This document shows, piece after piece, positions 30,467 through 42,000 of a stretch of 64,000 bases of DNA. The notes under the pieces were generated by a model, which saw only the letters and a program-made list of their open reading frames with translations, was not told the origin of the DNA and searched no databases. Numbering within the stretch: the stretch's first letter is position 1; each line of letters opens with the position of its first letter. The DNA comes from Micractinium sp. NFX-FRZ (taxonomy: Eukaryota > Chlorophyta > Trebouxiophyceae > Chlorellales > Chlorellaceae): NCBI GenBank assembly GCA_029339195.1, contig JAPTJF010000324.1, forward strand, positions 1 to 64,000. The letters are read 5' to 3'. The translations under genes and the position numbers were made by a program.

Positions 30467-33250
30467 TTAGCCGGTGGCGTTCGTCGGGTGGCTGCACTCC
30501 ACCTGCAGGCAGCTGATGCGCAGCTGGTGAGCTGTGCAAGTGAAACAGAGGCCGGGGCTTCCCGACAGCCTGAATGACACTTTCATGAAAAAACATGCTG
30601 CGTTGGCCGTAACGTAACTGCCAGTGGATTATCTCCTCACCTGCAGCTCCTCCGGCACTGGCTGAGGGCAGGCCTGGCATACGCCTGTCCAGGACACCCC
30701 CGGGGTGGGGGCACAGTGCAGGCCAGCCACGCGGCACCACACAGCGCTGCCTGCATGCGGGCAGGGCAAACACAGCTTGACCTGCACAATTTGGTTGACG
30801 GTGCCTCGCTGGCTGGCTGGCCGGCTGCTTGCTCCCCCAGCACAGCTCTCGTGTGTGTGGCATTCCCACTGCAGGCAGGGTGCCTCACCTGCCGGACCGC
30901 TGCTGCTGCAGCAGGGTCGTCCCAGAGTGCCGCAGTCTGGGGGATTGGCCACGCACTTGCCGTCAGGGTGGCAGTAGGAGCCGTCGCTGCATATCGGGGG
31001 CACCTCCTTGTCCAGGTCCGTGTGATAGAAGCTGCGTGCACTAGCCGGGAGGGGGAGTCAACATGTTTAAATGATGGCAGCGATCTGTGGGAGCCCACGC
31101 GATAGAAGCTGCAGGCATATGGGGCAAGGCAGCGGGCAGCGTGGGGTGGCTACGTACGAGGAGGAGGGCCATAGTGTGTAAGATGCATGCACGGGAGAGA
31201 AGGCAGCACGCTCGACAGGAGTGCGGCTGCGCATGCTTCAACAGGAAGGGGGGTTGCGGACATCCGCAGAGAAGGGAGGGAAAGGGAGGGATCTGGTCCT
31301 ACAAACTGCAGCCAAGCGACAGCTCCCGCTGGCTGCTGGCATGCTTGGAGTTCGATCAAACGACTGCGGGCATGCTAACTGGCTGGGCTGCGGCTGGCAG
31401 GACGCACCTGGGGCAGCACCGGAGCCCCACCTTGCCGCAGGTGTCACTGGTAGGGAGGGGTATGCACTCTGCAGCGCAGGGTTGAAGCAGGCTCTTGAGC
31501 GCTCAAGCACGAATTCCAGGCCAGCAGCGCAGTTCACGCTGGCAAACGCTGTGAATCGTGCCGCTGGAACTGTGTGCGCGTACGCCTGTGCATGTGCGTG
31601 TGCGCGCGCGTGTGCTTGGCGGTGCGACCACTCGAGCATGCCCGGGCGCTCACCGGACTGGTTGATGGAGTGCATGAACGCGGCGCACAGCGCGTCTGCA
31701 CAAGAGCCGGGATAGGATGCTGGAAGTGCTGCGGTCAGTGCGAGATGTGTGATACCAGCGTTACCCTCCCACCATCACACGAGCAGGCACTGGTGGCACC
31801 GGGCCGCCCGTTGTTATGCCATGAGCAAGCCACTTTCTGGAATGGTTAGGATGGGGTGCCATCCACCGGTGTACCCGCACCGACCACCTCCACACATGCC
31901 TTTGCCACTGCAGTAAGCGTCGGCTCCATTGCTTGGGGTGCTGCCTCCCACGGAACCCTTGGCTGGGCAGCACTTGCGTCCCAGCGTGCCGCAGCCATCT
32001 GGCACAGGCTGGCAGGTGGCGTACTCCTTGGGAGTGTCAGGTCCGGCAGAGCAGTAGTGTCTGCAGGGCAGGAATGAGGCACAAAGTTGTAAGCCCTTGA
32101 GGCCTGGCACACTCCCCAGCAGGTAGGCGGCAGGCGGGCGGGTGGCCAGGGGCAGACGGGCGGGAAGGAATGCTTGCCTGGGGTCGCAGGCAGCGCTGCT
32201 GCCGGTGCAGTAGGCTTGGCCGCACGGTCCGCCTGTACCCAAGTTTGGGTGAAAGTCTACTTGTGGTCATATTGTGTCTGTCCTACAATGTAGCACAGTC
32301 ATGGAGACAGCAGGCTTAGAAGGTGCTGCTCAGAGCCCCTGGCCTGCCTGCCCACCTGGCTTGCCGCAGGTGGAAGAGGGCACCGAGGTGCACGTCCCCA
32401 GTGAACTGGCGTTCAGGTGGGCAGCGCCTGACAAGTAAGCCTGATAGTCCTGTGTGGAAGGAAATGGGCAGGCAGGGAAGACGGAAGAGGGTGTGGGAAT
32501 GAAATGAAACGGCGGCAAAGAAGGTGGTACTGCTCATGCCGGCTTGCCGATGTGCACTGCGGCTGGCTGCTGGCTGCGCAGCAGCTGGCAGGCGGCTGAC
32601 CAGGGCGGCCACTCGGCAGTCAGAAGTTGGAAGCTGGCATGCAGCAGCTGGCAGGCATGCTTGGGCGCAGGGTGGCTGAAGGCACCTGATAGTTGGAGTC
32701 AAATCCCACCCCGGTGCACTGGGCTTGAGGGCTCTGGCAGCTCTGCCTGCCGTCCCTTGTTTCAGTGGGGCAGCAGATGTCGCCCGCCCTGCCGCAGCCC
32801 TGCAGAAAGGAGGCCGTGCTATGTGGGGGCGCGGCAGGGCGGGAGTGACGCGTGTGTGGCAAGCAGAGCAGCATGGGGGAGAAGGGCAGGCACTGGGCGG
32901 ACGTCAGACGCCCCGCAGATGCCGGGCTGAGTGCTCAGTTGTCCCTGTTCAGCACCGCTGCTCACCTCTGGCACTGGCATGCAGAGCGAGGGATTCTCAA
33001 CTTCGAGGCCCTCAGGATTAAAGACGTGGCACCACAAGCCGGGGGAGGTGCAGCAGCTGGGGTCTGGAAGGTCGGCGCCGCCGCTCGTGTCGCAGCAGCA
33101 CGGCTGCAGCTCGCCCCCGCAGCCGCTGGGGCTGGGGCTGGCGGCCAGGGCGCGCCTGGCCGTGGTGGGGGACCTGCCAGGCCGCGAGGCTGCGCAGCAG
33201 GAGAGCAGCGCAAGCGCAATAGCGTTTAAGACGAGGTGCTGGGCTCGCAT
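30467..33250 (-). CDS. secreted modular cysteine-rich protein, unknown function
   Basis: About 367 aa, ten exons: 32966-33250, 32686-32799, 32356-32449, 32178-32232, 31875-32060, 31654-31695, 31408-31446, 30889-31031, 30641-30750, 30467-30502. The start MRAQHLVLNAIALALLSCCA is a good signal peptide, so the product should enter the secretory path. The mature protein is built from repeated Cys modules of the form CG..G..CC, for example CGRAGDICCP, CGTLGRKCCP, CGKVGLRCCP and CGTLGRPCC, separated by single Cys residues. No membrane anchor is seen. A cell-wall or extracellular role is inference. The 42-nt exon 31654-31695 is optional: phase works with or without it, and its in-phase reading is less convincing than its alternative frame. 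Intron 4 has a GC donor. An alternative model stops at 31814 and treats the rest as a second gene. Confidence 0.68.
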
Positions 33251-33461
33251 GCTGCGGGCTGGTGTCCCACACTGGCCATTTGAAGTTTCCCGCAGGGAGT
33301 GGCACAGTCCTGAAGCCTGGCATGGCCGCCAAGGGGAGAGGGAGCCTTCATGCCGGGGTGAAAGGCCGGTGTCCGGCTGTCTCTTCTTCACACCCATCGC
33401 TGGCCGAGGCTCAGCTGCCTCATTTGCTTGCTGCTCAAACCACGGTCCGGGACCTGCACCT

Positions 33462-34690
33462 CTGCAGGCTGGGGGCCGCCGTATCGACCACCGCAGCCAG
33501 TGCCTCGGACTGACCCTTGACCTGCACCTGGGCATGCAATCGCACCTGGAGCTGAGAGACAGGTGCAGTGGATTGGGGGCTGCTGTGGTGGCGGCAGCTG
33601 CGGGCGGCTCATGCCCCGGGTGGCCGCACCCCGCTGCCGCACCCGACGCCGCTTCCTCTCCCCGGTGACGCCGCCTCCTCTCCCCGGTGCAGCATGAGGA
33701 GCCCGCCAGGCGCCGGTGCCTCTTCGCCTTCCTGGCCGCGCTGCCAACGCTGTGTCACCAGGGGGTAGCAGTGCTGAACATCGATGCTCTGTTCAGTAGT
33801 GAGGAGGAGGCAGGCACAATATGGGAGGGGATCCCCCCATCCCGGGGCTCATTTTGGCCGCAGAGCCCCTGGCAGCAGCTTGCTCTGTGCGCCGCTGCCG
33901 CTGCCCGACCCTGGTGCACCTGTGCCTGAGCCTGCCTGGCATACTGCAAGATGCTGCTGGCTGGAATGCCTGCAGCATCTAGGGAGGCTGGATCTAGTTG
34001 TTGCCGGTGCGACAATAACAGAGCTTCTACACACAGCAGCCCAGCTGCCAGCCTTGGCTAACTGTAGCCTGCTGACCAGCCTGCATTGGGAGCAGGGCCT
34101 CAGCTTGCACGCCAGCAACCCCCTGCCACCATGCCTGCGCAGCCTGCAGCGTGCTGCTGGGGGCCTTTGCCACGCCAGCTCAGCGCCCTCGTCTCACTCA
34201 GTCGCCTGCAGCTGCCCCACAACTTCCAGGTGACGGCGCCGGTGAGCAGGACACGTGGTGCAACTCGTTTAAAAATACCCGGCATGTGTCTCACGCTCGC
34301 AGCTATGCCTCTTGCAGACAGCAGCGTCTGCTGCTCACGGCGCTGCTGTGGGCCTCCCCTCCCCTCCCCTCCCCTCCTGCAGCTGTCTCACGAGGACCTG
34401 CCAGCCCAGCACCAGCTGATGGCACTCAAAATCTTTGACTGCCCCGATGGCTCGTTTGGCCTCTCACGCCTCACCGCACTCACGGAGCTCGACATTCGAG
34501 GGTGGGTCTCGAAACAGACACTTGAGGTGAGCATAATGACGTGTCATGCTAGGTGTGTGCACCCTTGCCTGTTGGACATCGCTGGACAGCCGCACACCTG
34601 CGGCACCCGCCGTGCTGAGCGTGCTGCCCCGGCTGCGCCACCTGGACGTCGTGCACAGCGTGGGCCTTCTGAAGGCCTTCTGAAGGCCTT
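33462..34690 (+). pseudogene. decayed inverted paralogue of the F-box-like/LRR gene
   Basis: Fragments in order match the minus-strand gene at 27.8-29.8 kb: LDLHLGMQSHLELRDR (exon 1), RCLFAFLAALPTLCHQGVAV and FSSEEEAG (exon 2), ITELLHTAAQLPALA, LSALVSLSRLQLPHNF, LSHEDLPAQHQLMALKIF with LTALTELDIRG (exon 3), and LPRLRHLDVVHS (exon 4). Frame changes are needed between fragments (for example a shift near 33890-33915, and a TGA inside the exon-1 match), and the VCRGWRN segment is missing. It therefore looks non-functional. Splice donors and acceptors are partly preserved. Confidence 0.72.
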
Positions 34691-35291
34691 CTGAACGCCT
34701 CTGAACGCGTTCTTGTACATGCCTCCCAATCGGGTTGGCGCCCCCTCTGAACCTGTAACACGATTGGCGGTCACAATCCTACTGTCCCAAGTCCACATGC
34801 CCGCCCGCTCTTCCTGCTTGCCTTGAGTTCCATCTGCAGTGGTAAAAGGCGTTCACAGCTTGCACTTTAGTGGTGGTGCATGGCTCCCTTGAGCTCGGAA
34901 CACAAAGCAAGAGCGCCAGGGCGTACTGTCAGACACCTCACATCCGGCACAGTGCGGCAGCGGTGCCAACAAGGGGATTGAGCAAAAAGTCTGCCTGTTC
35001 CTTGCTGCTCATGTATTCCATTAACAAGGTCATTCTCTGGGACAGTCCTGGTCCACACATTGAGGAGGGCTGCACTGCCGCTGCCGCCCAACCCTGGCTC
35101 GCCTGCCGCTGTGCTGCGCCTAGCTGGCCGCCCCAGCATGACCCCCTTCTTCTGAAACGGATCGTGCCTTAGCGCACCTGAAGTATTTGTGGGCGGCGAC
35201 TGGAGACCTGGGAGGCTTCCGCGCGGGAAACTCGACCGCTCCCTTTGTTATGCCGCGTTCCGGCGGCCCGCGGGCCGCTGCGAGCCTGTCG
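34691..35291. other. intergenic region upstream of prolyl 4-hydroxylase
   Basis: Begins with a small direct repeat (gaaggccttctgaaggcctt). No gene is recognised. The promoter of the hydroxylase gene should lie near the right end. Confidence 0.5.
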
Positions 35292-38200
35292 ATGGCAGCT
35301 GCAGGTGCGGGGTTGCACCCTGGCGACGCGCCGCGGCCCTCTTTGCGCCCGTACCTGGGCGGCAGCCAGGCGGCACTCCAACCCACCCACCGCCGCTCAC
35401 CACACGCTCTGCTGTCCCTCTGCGCCTGCAGTGCTCTGCATCTGCCTGGCGGCCGTTCCCGCCAGTGCCTTGCAGTATGGCAACGCGTCCCGTGGCTGGT
35501 AAGCGCAGCAGGAATGCGCGCTGTGTCGCCTTGTTTCCAAAGGCCCGCGCCGCTGGCCCGCCGCCGCACCTTGGACACCCCCCAACCTGCCGCCCTGAGG
35601 GGTTGTTGTGGCCCCTGCATTGCAGGGCGGAAATCATCTCTTGGATGCCTCGTTCCATCCTGCTGCACGGTTTCTTGAGCGACGCGGAGGCAGAGCATGT
35701 GATCAAGGCAAGTGGTGCAGGAGGTGCACCCAGGCTGACGAGGGGGCCCCTGCCCCCTGTGGCACGCACAAGCCCCCATCCCCATTCCTGCCCACCGCCC
35801 GCCGCTGCCCCTACTTCTTTCCCCTGCTGCAGCTGGCCATGCCCAGCCTGGAGCGGTCCAAGGTTGTGGATGTCAAGAGCGGGGCCGGCAAGCTGGACGA
35901 AGTGCGCACCAGCTCGGGCACCTTTTTGTCCAAGGGGGCGGATGAGATCATCAAGGGCATCGAGGCCAGGGTCGCGCTGGCCACGCACCTGCCGGTGGAG
36001 AATGCCGAGAACCTGCAGGTCCTCCGGTGGGTGGGTTGGTGACCGGGCAGCGCGTGGGGCAGGCTGGCAGTCAAGGGTGGGGTCAATAGAGGGTGGACAC
36101 CTGCCGCGGTGGAGAAAGCTGAGTTGAGAACCTGCAGGTCTTGAGGGAGGTGGGTTGGGTGAGCAGGGAGCGTCTGGGGCAGGCTGGCAGTCAAGGGTGG
36201 GGTCAGGCGAGGGTGGCGCTGGCCGTGCACCTGCCTGCCGGTGGAGAACGTAGAGATGCTGGAGGTCCCGAGGTGGGTGGGAGGCATTTGGGGCAGGTTC
36301 TTGGAGGCATGTTGCGAGCCAGGAGTGGTGCCCGCTCGCCTGTCTGCCCCCCAAACCCCCCACCCTCCGGTTTGCCACTCACAACAACACTGGGCACTCT
36401 TAACTGGTGTGTTGTACTGCATTGTACTGCATTGTACGGTACTGTGCGCAGGTACGAGTTGGACCAGGAGTACAAGGCGCACTGGGACGTCATCGAGACG
36501 GACACCAACAGCTCTCTGGGCATGCAGCAGGGGCAGAACCCGCGCACCGCCACGCTGCTCATGTACCTGTCGGGTGAGGCTGGCGGGGTGGGTGCAGCAG
36601 GGGGGCGCATCGCGGGGCCGGTTTGCAGCAGGCGGGGGCACTGAAGCCAGGCGTGCTGCACGGGCCGCATCGCAGGCAGGCATGCACCAGGTTTGGAACC
36701 CACGCATCGCCAAGCCGCCTCATGTGCCTCGGGCAAGGGGCAAGGTGTGTGAGGAGGCAGGTAAGTGGGCCAGTGGCGCGTGAATGCGCCTGAACCCCAG
36801 GGGGGCCGCCCCTGGCTTCCCCCCTCCCCACCTGGCTGCCTTCCCTTCTCATGCTCTTAGTCACCTCCCTCCCCCGCTCTCCCTCTCTCCGCCCCTGCCA
36901 AGTGCAGACGTGGAGGAGGGAGGCGAGACATCGTTCCCCGGGGGCAAGTGGATTGAAGCGGAGAAGCAGCAGCAGCCTCCCTACAGCGAGTGCGGCGCCA
37001 AGGGGGTGTCCATCAAGCCGCGCAAGGGAGACGCCATCCTGTTCTGGTCGCTGAAGCTCACCAGTAAGGATGCTGGGTGGACGGGACAGGCCGCGTTCGC
37101 CATGCTGTGCTGTGCTGTGCCGCGCTGTGCCGTGCTGTGTTGGTCACTGAAGCTCGCCAGTGGGCGGTGGGCGGCTGTGCAGAGGGGCAGCAGCTGCTGG
37201 CATGGGTGCGCCCTGGCGGAGGGGCTTGCAGGACTTGGCTTGCATCCGGCCGGCCCCTGCTTGGGCATGTTGCACCCCTACATGTCCATCTGCCTCCTTT
37301 CCAAACTCGCCCCTGCCGCGCCCTGCCAACCGGCCTGTCACAATCTCATCATCTGAGCACACTTCACCCCTGCCCTCTGCCCCACCCTCCCCGCGTGCCC
37401 CACAAGTGGGATGCCTGCTTCGTGCATGCTTCCCCCCTTCCCTGGGCCTCCACCCTCTGCTGTGCACTAAGCCATGCCTCTGCCTCTGCGCCCCCGCAGC
37501 CAACAAGAAGGATGCCTGGTCCCTGCACGCCGGCTGCCCCGTCATCCGCGGAGAGAAGTTCAGCGCAACCTCCTGGGCAAGTGCCTGCTTGTGCTTGTGT
37601 GCATGTGTGCGCTGCCTTGCCGCCCCTTACAGCGGGTGCTGGGGGGCGTGACACGCTGCAGATGCAAGACCATGCTGGTGCCAGCACATGGGCTGCAGCC
37701 CGCTGCTTCACACTGTTTGATGCCAGCCTGGCCTGCCTCTTTGTGCACCCAACCAGGTGTGCTGTGCTCTCTCCACCTGCTGCACACCCCTCCCCTGTCT
37801 GCCCACCCCAACCCCACCCGCCAACCCTTCCCGCCAGCCTGCCAGCCAATCCACATCACATCTGCACCCTGCGGTTGCATGCTTGCGCACCCACTCCCCC
37901 CTTCATTACCGCAACCCCCTGTCTCAACCACGTACACACAAGGTGAATGTACATCCACGGATAGCTCTTCACCTGGGATGAGTCCAGCAGCTGCCACAGC
38001 CTAAACACATATGGCTTCTGCTTCCCCCCTGCCTCTCCTCCCCTTGCAGATCCACGTCAAGGCCTTCACCCCCGGCTCAGCCCCACAGCTGTCCCAGCCC
38101 GAGTTTGGGGTATGCCGCGACAACCACCCCAAGTGCCCCCAGTGGGCCGCCGCCGGCGAGTGCCCCCGCAACCCGGTGTACATGCGCGGCAACGACCGCC

Positions 38201-38622
38201 AGCGGGGCAACTGCCGGTGAGCCGGGGCGGCGTGAGGGGCCTTGGAAGCTGTGTGGGCGTGGGGTGCAGGGCAGTGATTGCCAGCGGGGCGACTGCCGAT
38301 GGGCGGGAACTGATGGTCTATCAACAAGAAGCAAGAGCACTGTCAGTCCAGCCTGGATGCGCCCACTTGCGTATGTGCAGTCTGTGAGCTGGACAGTGCG
38401 ATCCCTTTGGCTGTGCGGGTGCTTCTTCCTCACGGGCCCTTCCACTGGCTGTGTGGACCGTGACTTGCCCCACCACCCATGATCCCCACCCTGTTGCCTG
38501 CCTCTGCTCCCCCCATGCGCAGGCTATCCTGCAAGGTGTGCCGCGTGTGCGCAGCAGGCGACGTGCTGTGCCAGCGCGAGAACGAGCGGCCCGTGAAGCC
38601 GTTGGCCCCGACCACGGCGTGA
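35292..38622 (+). CDS. prolyl 4-hydroxylase alpha-type with C-terminal ShKT domain
   Basis: Fe(II)/2-oxoglutarate dioxygenase that hydroxylates prolines of secretory or cell-wall glycoproteins. About 325 aa, nine exons: 35292-35304, 35432-35498, 35626-35707, 35833-36026, 36452-36573, 36908-37063, 37500-37576, 38050-38216, 38523-38622, all in phase. The first coding exon is 13 nt and splices to give MAAAVLCICLAAVPASA, a signal peptide or membrane anchor. Catalytic residues: HWD (the HxD iron ligands), SLHAGCPVI (distal iron His) and GEKFSA (the Lys that holds 2-oxoglutarate). The C-terminus is a cysteine-rich ShKT module (CPQWAAAGECPRNP through SCKVCRVC), common in algal and plant P4Hs; here it is a structural module, not a toxin. 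ER/Golgi location is family knowledge. Introns 3 and 7 have GC donors (GCAAGT). Introns 4 and 5 hold exon-edge copies. Confidence 0.93.
36090..36305. repeat. two intronic copies of the P4H exon 4 donor edge
   Basis: The exon 4 end (acctgccggtggagaatgcc then gagaacctgcaggtcc) recurs with decay at about 36100-36150 and 36215-36275. The trailing intron text ggcaggctggcagtcaaggg is repeated exactly 120 bp apart. Confidence 0.85.
36674..36740. repeat. decayed intronic copy of the P4H exon 5 donor edge
   Basis: ggcatgcaccaggtttggaa and cccacgcatcgccaagccgc followed by catgtgcctcgggcaagg mirror exon 5 (ggcatgcagcaggggcagaa and so on), about 160 bp downstream of the original. Confidence 0.7.
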
Positions 38623-39065
38623 TGTATCACGAGGACTTCTCATGCTTAGCACGCTGTCCCTCCTTGCCTGCCTGCCTGTTGTGCCTACCAGCCTTGGGCG
38701 TCCTGACTTTGCTGTAACGTAACGCGACTTGAAGGGGAGACGAGGCGATGTGCGGGGGACAAGGGTCAGACGGGTGGAGCGTGCATGAAGCTGACAGCAA
38801 CCTTTTGCCGGGTATGTATAGGTTTGCTGGATCGTCGAAATGACGTGATTGGCACATGCCGCACGTCATTTTACAGTGCAGTGATTGAAAATTAGTGTAC
38901 AGGAGACTTCATGGCCCAGGGAGGCTTCAAAACGGGGCCGTACACACACGCACACAATGAAGGAAGCAGCAAGCACACAAACTAATGCACAGCGTATCCG
39001 TATGTTCTGACATGGAAAAGCGAAAGGCACCGGTTTGGAAACACACAAGTTCGCACTGCCAGGCC
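38623..39065. other. convergent 3' region with two opposing poly(A) signals
   Basis: TGTAA at 38713-38717 serves the plus-strand hydroxylase, about 90 bp after its stop. TTACA at 38871-38875 (TGTAA on the minus strand) serves the minus-strand transporter. No gene in between. Confidence 0.7.
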
Positions 39066-42000
39066 TCAGCTGCTGCGTTGCGCCCCAAATGGCAGCAGCG
39101 CGCGGTCCGGCGAGACCAGCAGCCCCCCTCCCTCCTCCTCTGTTGTGCCCCCCAGCTGCCGCCCTTCTTCCTCTCGAGTCATCGCCGCCCGCGCCGCCGC
39201 CAGCAGCCCTCCTGAGCTCCCCCCGCTGCGCCCACTGCCGCCGGTGCCATCTTCTATCACACCCTCCTCATCTGCTGCCGCCGCCTCTGCAAACTCTCGG
39301 TAGTCCACGGCGCCGGCCGCGATGAGCGAGCCGGCAAAGTAGGCGGCAGCCCCCAGCAGCAGCAGGCCGCTGGCGAGGGACATGCTGCGGCGGGAGGGCG
39401 GGTGGGGCAGGGCAGGCCGGGGGTGGGCAGGCAGGGCAGGAGGCCAGCTCAGGCACACATGTAACACGGAAACTGTGGGATGAGCTTCCGAAGGCTCTGG
39501 GGGCCTGACTTTCACCTTCACACTTCCGCCAAAAAAAATAAAAAAAAATAAAAAGAAATGTAACACGGAACCCACGCAGCTAATACCCAGTCCTGCCTGG
39601 GCTCTCGGCGACCCGCCCCAAGCCTTGCATGCCTTGCCCCCTGGCCCCGCCCGCCCCTGTTTGCCCGCCCCGCCCGCCCGCCCCACCTGGGGCTGCCAGT
39701 TCTGCAGGCGCCCCGCCCCTCCCTCCCTCCAGGCTTTGGCGCCCCCCCGCCCCCAATCCCCTACCCCTGACTGCCTGCCCGCCCTGCCCGCCGCACCTGA
39801 GCCGCCAGTTCTGCAGCCTGCCCTGCAGCACGCCCAGCAGCGGCGGGCTGGGCACGTCTCCCAGCACGTGTATGGCGACCACTGACATGGACATGGCAAA
39901 GGGGCGCAGCCCGGTGGGCACGCCCCACATGCACACGGCATTGCTGGGGGCCTGCAGCAGCAAGGATGGGGGCGGCCAAGATTGGCACATGTACAGCCAC
40001 AACTGATTTGGGCAAAGGGGCGCAGATATGTGGGCACGCCCCACACGCGGACAGCGTGGCTGGGGGGCGGGGGGCGGGGGGAGAGGAGGAAAAGGGGAGC
40101 AGGCGAGAGAGGAAGGTAGTCGGGAGCAGGGTTAGACCAGGCAGGCAGCGTGTGCGGGAGTGGCTTGGCGGACAAAGGCGGGAGTCGGCACGGCATGCCT
40201 TGATCCCCACGAAATGTACAGACACCCACCAGCCAGCCTGCCCAACCGCCCTGTGAGGCCCTCCCTCCCATGCCCTCGCCCACACCCACGCCCGCCCCAC
40301 ACCCACGCCCTCACCCACACCCACACCCTCACCCACACACCCAAACCCATGCCCGCGCCCACACCCACCCATCATGCCCCCACCTGGCTTGCAAACATCG
40401 CCAGCTGGGCGGCAGCAAAGACGAAGGAGAACAGTGTAAAGGAGCCGGCTGCCCAGAAGGCCGTCACCGCCAGCACCGCCCCAACAGCGATGCCCGCCGT
40501 GCACAGCAGCAGCGCGTTGCGCATAGAGGCGCCGATTGCGTCCAGCAGGCTGCCCCCCGCCAGCGTGCCCAGCGTGCCTGCAGCAGAGGAGACAGGCACA
40601 GAGGGAGGCAGCGGCTGCGCGGTCGGAGGCTGGTGTGCTAGGATGGGGGCGCCGATGGCGCCCAGCAAGCAGTTGTGCCTGCCAGTCCGCCCAGCGTGCC
40701 TGCGGCAGTGGACAGGGCGGGGCTTCTGCTTGCATAGATACCTTGCATTCAAACGACGTGCTTATGAACACAGCCAGCTCTTCCTGCAGTGAAATGCCCA
40801 CCCAACCCAGCCCACGTGCACCCGCCCGCCCGCCCGCCTGTGAGCACGGTGATGGCCCCAAATGTGAGGTCCGCCCGGGCGGGAGGGATGTTGAACACGT
40901 CCCGCCCCGCCTTGGGCCCATAGAAAGCAAAGGCTCCCAGCACCGAGGTGTAAACTGTCATGCCAGCCACCGTCCACAGGTAGACAGGGTGGCGCCAGAG
41001 CACTGCCAGGTCAGCACCCACCGCTGCGCACGCTGCGCGCAGGCGCGCCCTCAGCGGCGGCCGCGCCCCGCCGCCGAGCCCAGACTGGCTGCCAGAGCTG
41101 CTGCTGCCGCCGCCACTCCTGCCGTCCCTGCTGCCGCCGCGCAGGTTGATGGGCGGGGCGCGCAGGCAGAAGGCGACAAAGGGCAGCATGGCGGCTGCCT
41201 CCAGGAGGAAAGCGGCGCGCCAGCCCAGCGATGCGCCCACCAGCCCCCCAAAGATGTAGCCCAGCGCGTAGCCCGTGGGGATGCAGCAGTAGAAGAGGCC
41301 CAGCCACAGGGCCTTCTTGGTGGAGGGTGCGTTGTCGTCTGCGCAGCAGGGGGCGAGGGTGGGGGTGGGGTGGGGCGGGAATGGGGCGGCCATGCCCACA
41401 AAAGAGCAGGCTTCAGGAGGCAGCTGCTCCCCAGAAAGCGCCAAATATGGCAGGGCGGCTGCACAACCCGCAAGCTCAGCAGGGAAGCGGCGGGCTAGCA
41501 GGCATGACGCAGTGCAGCAGCTACTATTGCTGGACTCACCGATGAAGGGGGCCGCCAGCGCCACAAAGGATGCCTCCCCCACTCCCACCGCCATGCGGCA
41601 CAGCAGCAGCGTGATGTACCCAGGAGCCAGGCCGCAGCCCACGGCGGCGGCGGTCCACACCGCCAGGCCCACCCCTATCAGGCGGAAGGCGTTGTGGTGC
41701 TTGCTGGCCTCAGCAAACACGGGGGAGCTCGCCAGGAGGCCGACCATGAACGCCGCCGGCAGCAGGCCGTCCTATCAGGGGGGTGCGGCGGGGGCGACGG
41801 GGAGGGAGTTGGGGCAGGGCAGGGCAGGGCAGGGCAGCATCAGGGCGGCAGCAGGGAGGGGCCAAGGGGTCATCCTGGGATTTCAGCTAGTGGCAACCAC
41901 GTGCATCGAGCTGCACAGGCAAGTCGTGAGGCCAGCGCTGCCCGAGCTGAGGTTTCTTTCAGGCCGGATTCTGGTGTGACCAGCTGCTGCGCTCTGCTCC

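Noticed and set aside
31814..33250. Reading the cysteine-rich locus as two separate genes, the first stopping at 31814
   Set aside because: Exons downstream share the same Cys module and join in phase; a single gene is simpler, though the alternative remains open.
33687..33929. Functional second F-box/LRR gene on the plus strand
   Set aside because: Frame changes and loss of the F-box-like segment are required, so it is called a pseudogene.
38104..38622. ShKT module as a toxin gene
   Set aside because: It is the C-terminal domain of a prolyl 4-hydroxylase, a common arrangement in plants and algae.
39530..39560. A-rich tract (aaaaaaaataaaaaaaaataaaaag) as the tail of a retrocopy
   Set aside because: No cDNA-like coding sequence upstream and no target-site dupl-like flanks seen; it lies within a transporter intron.
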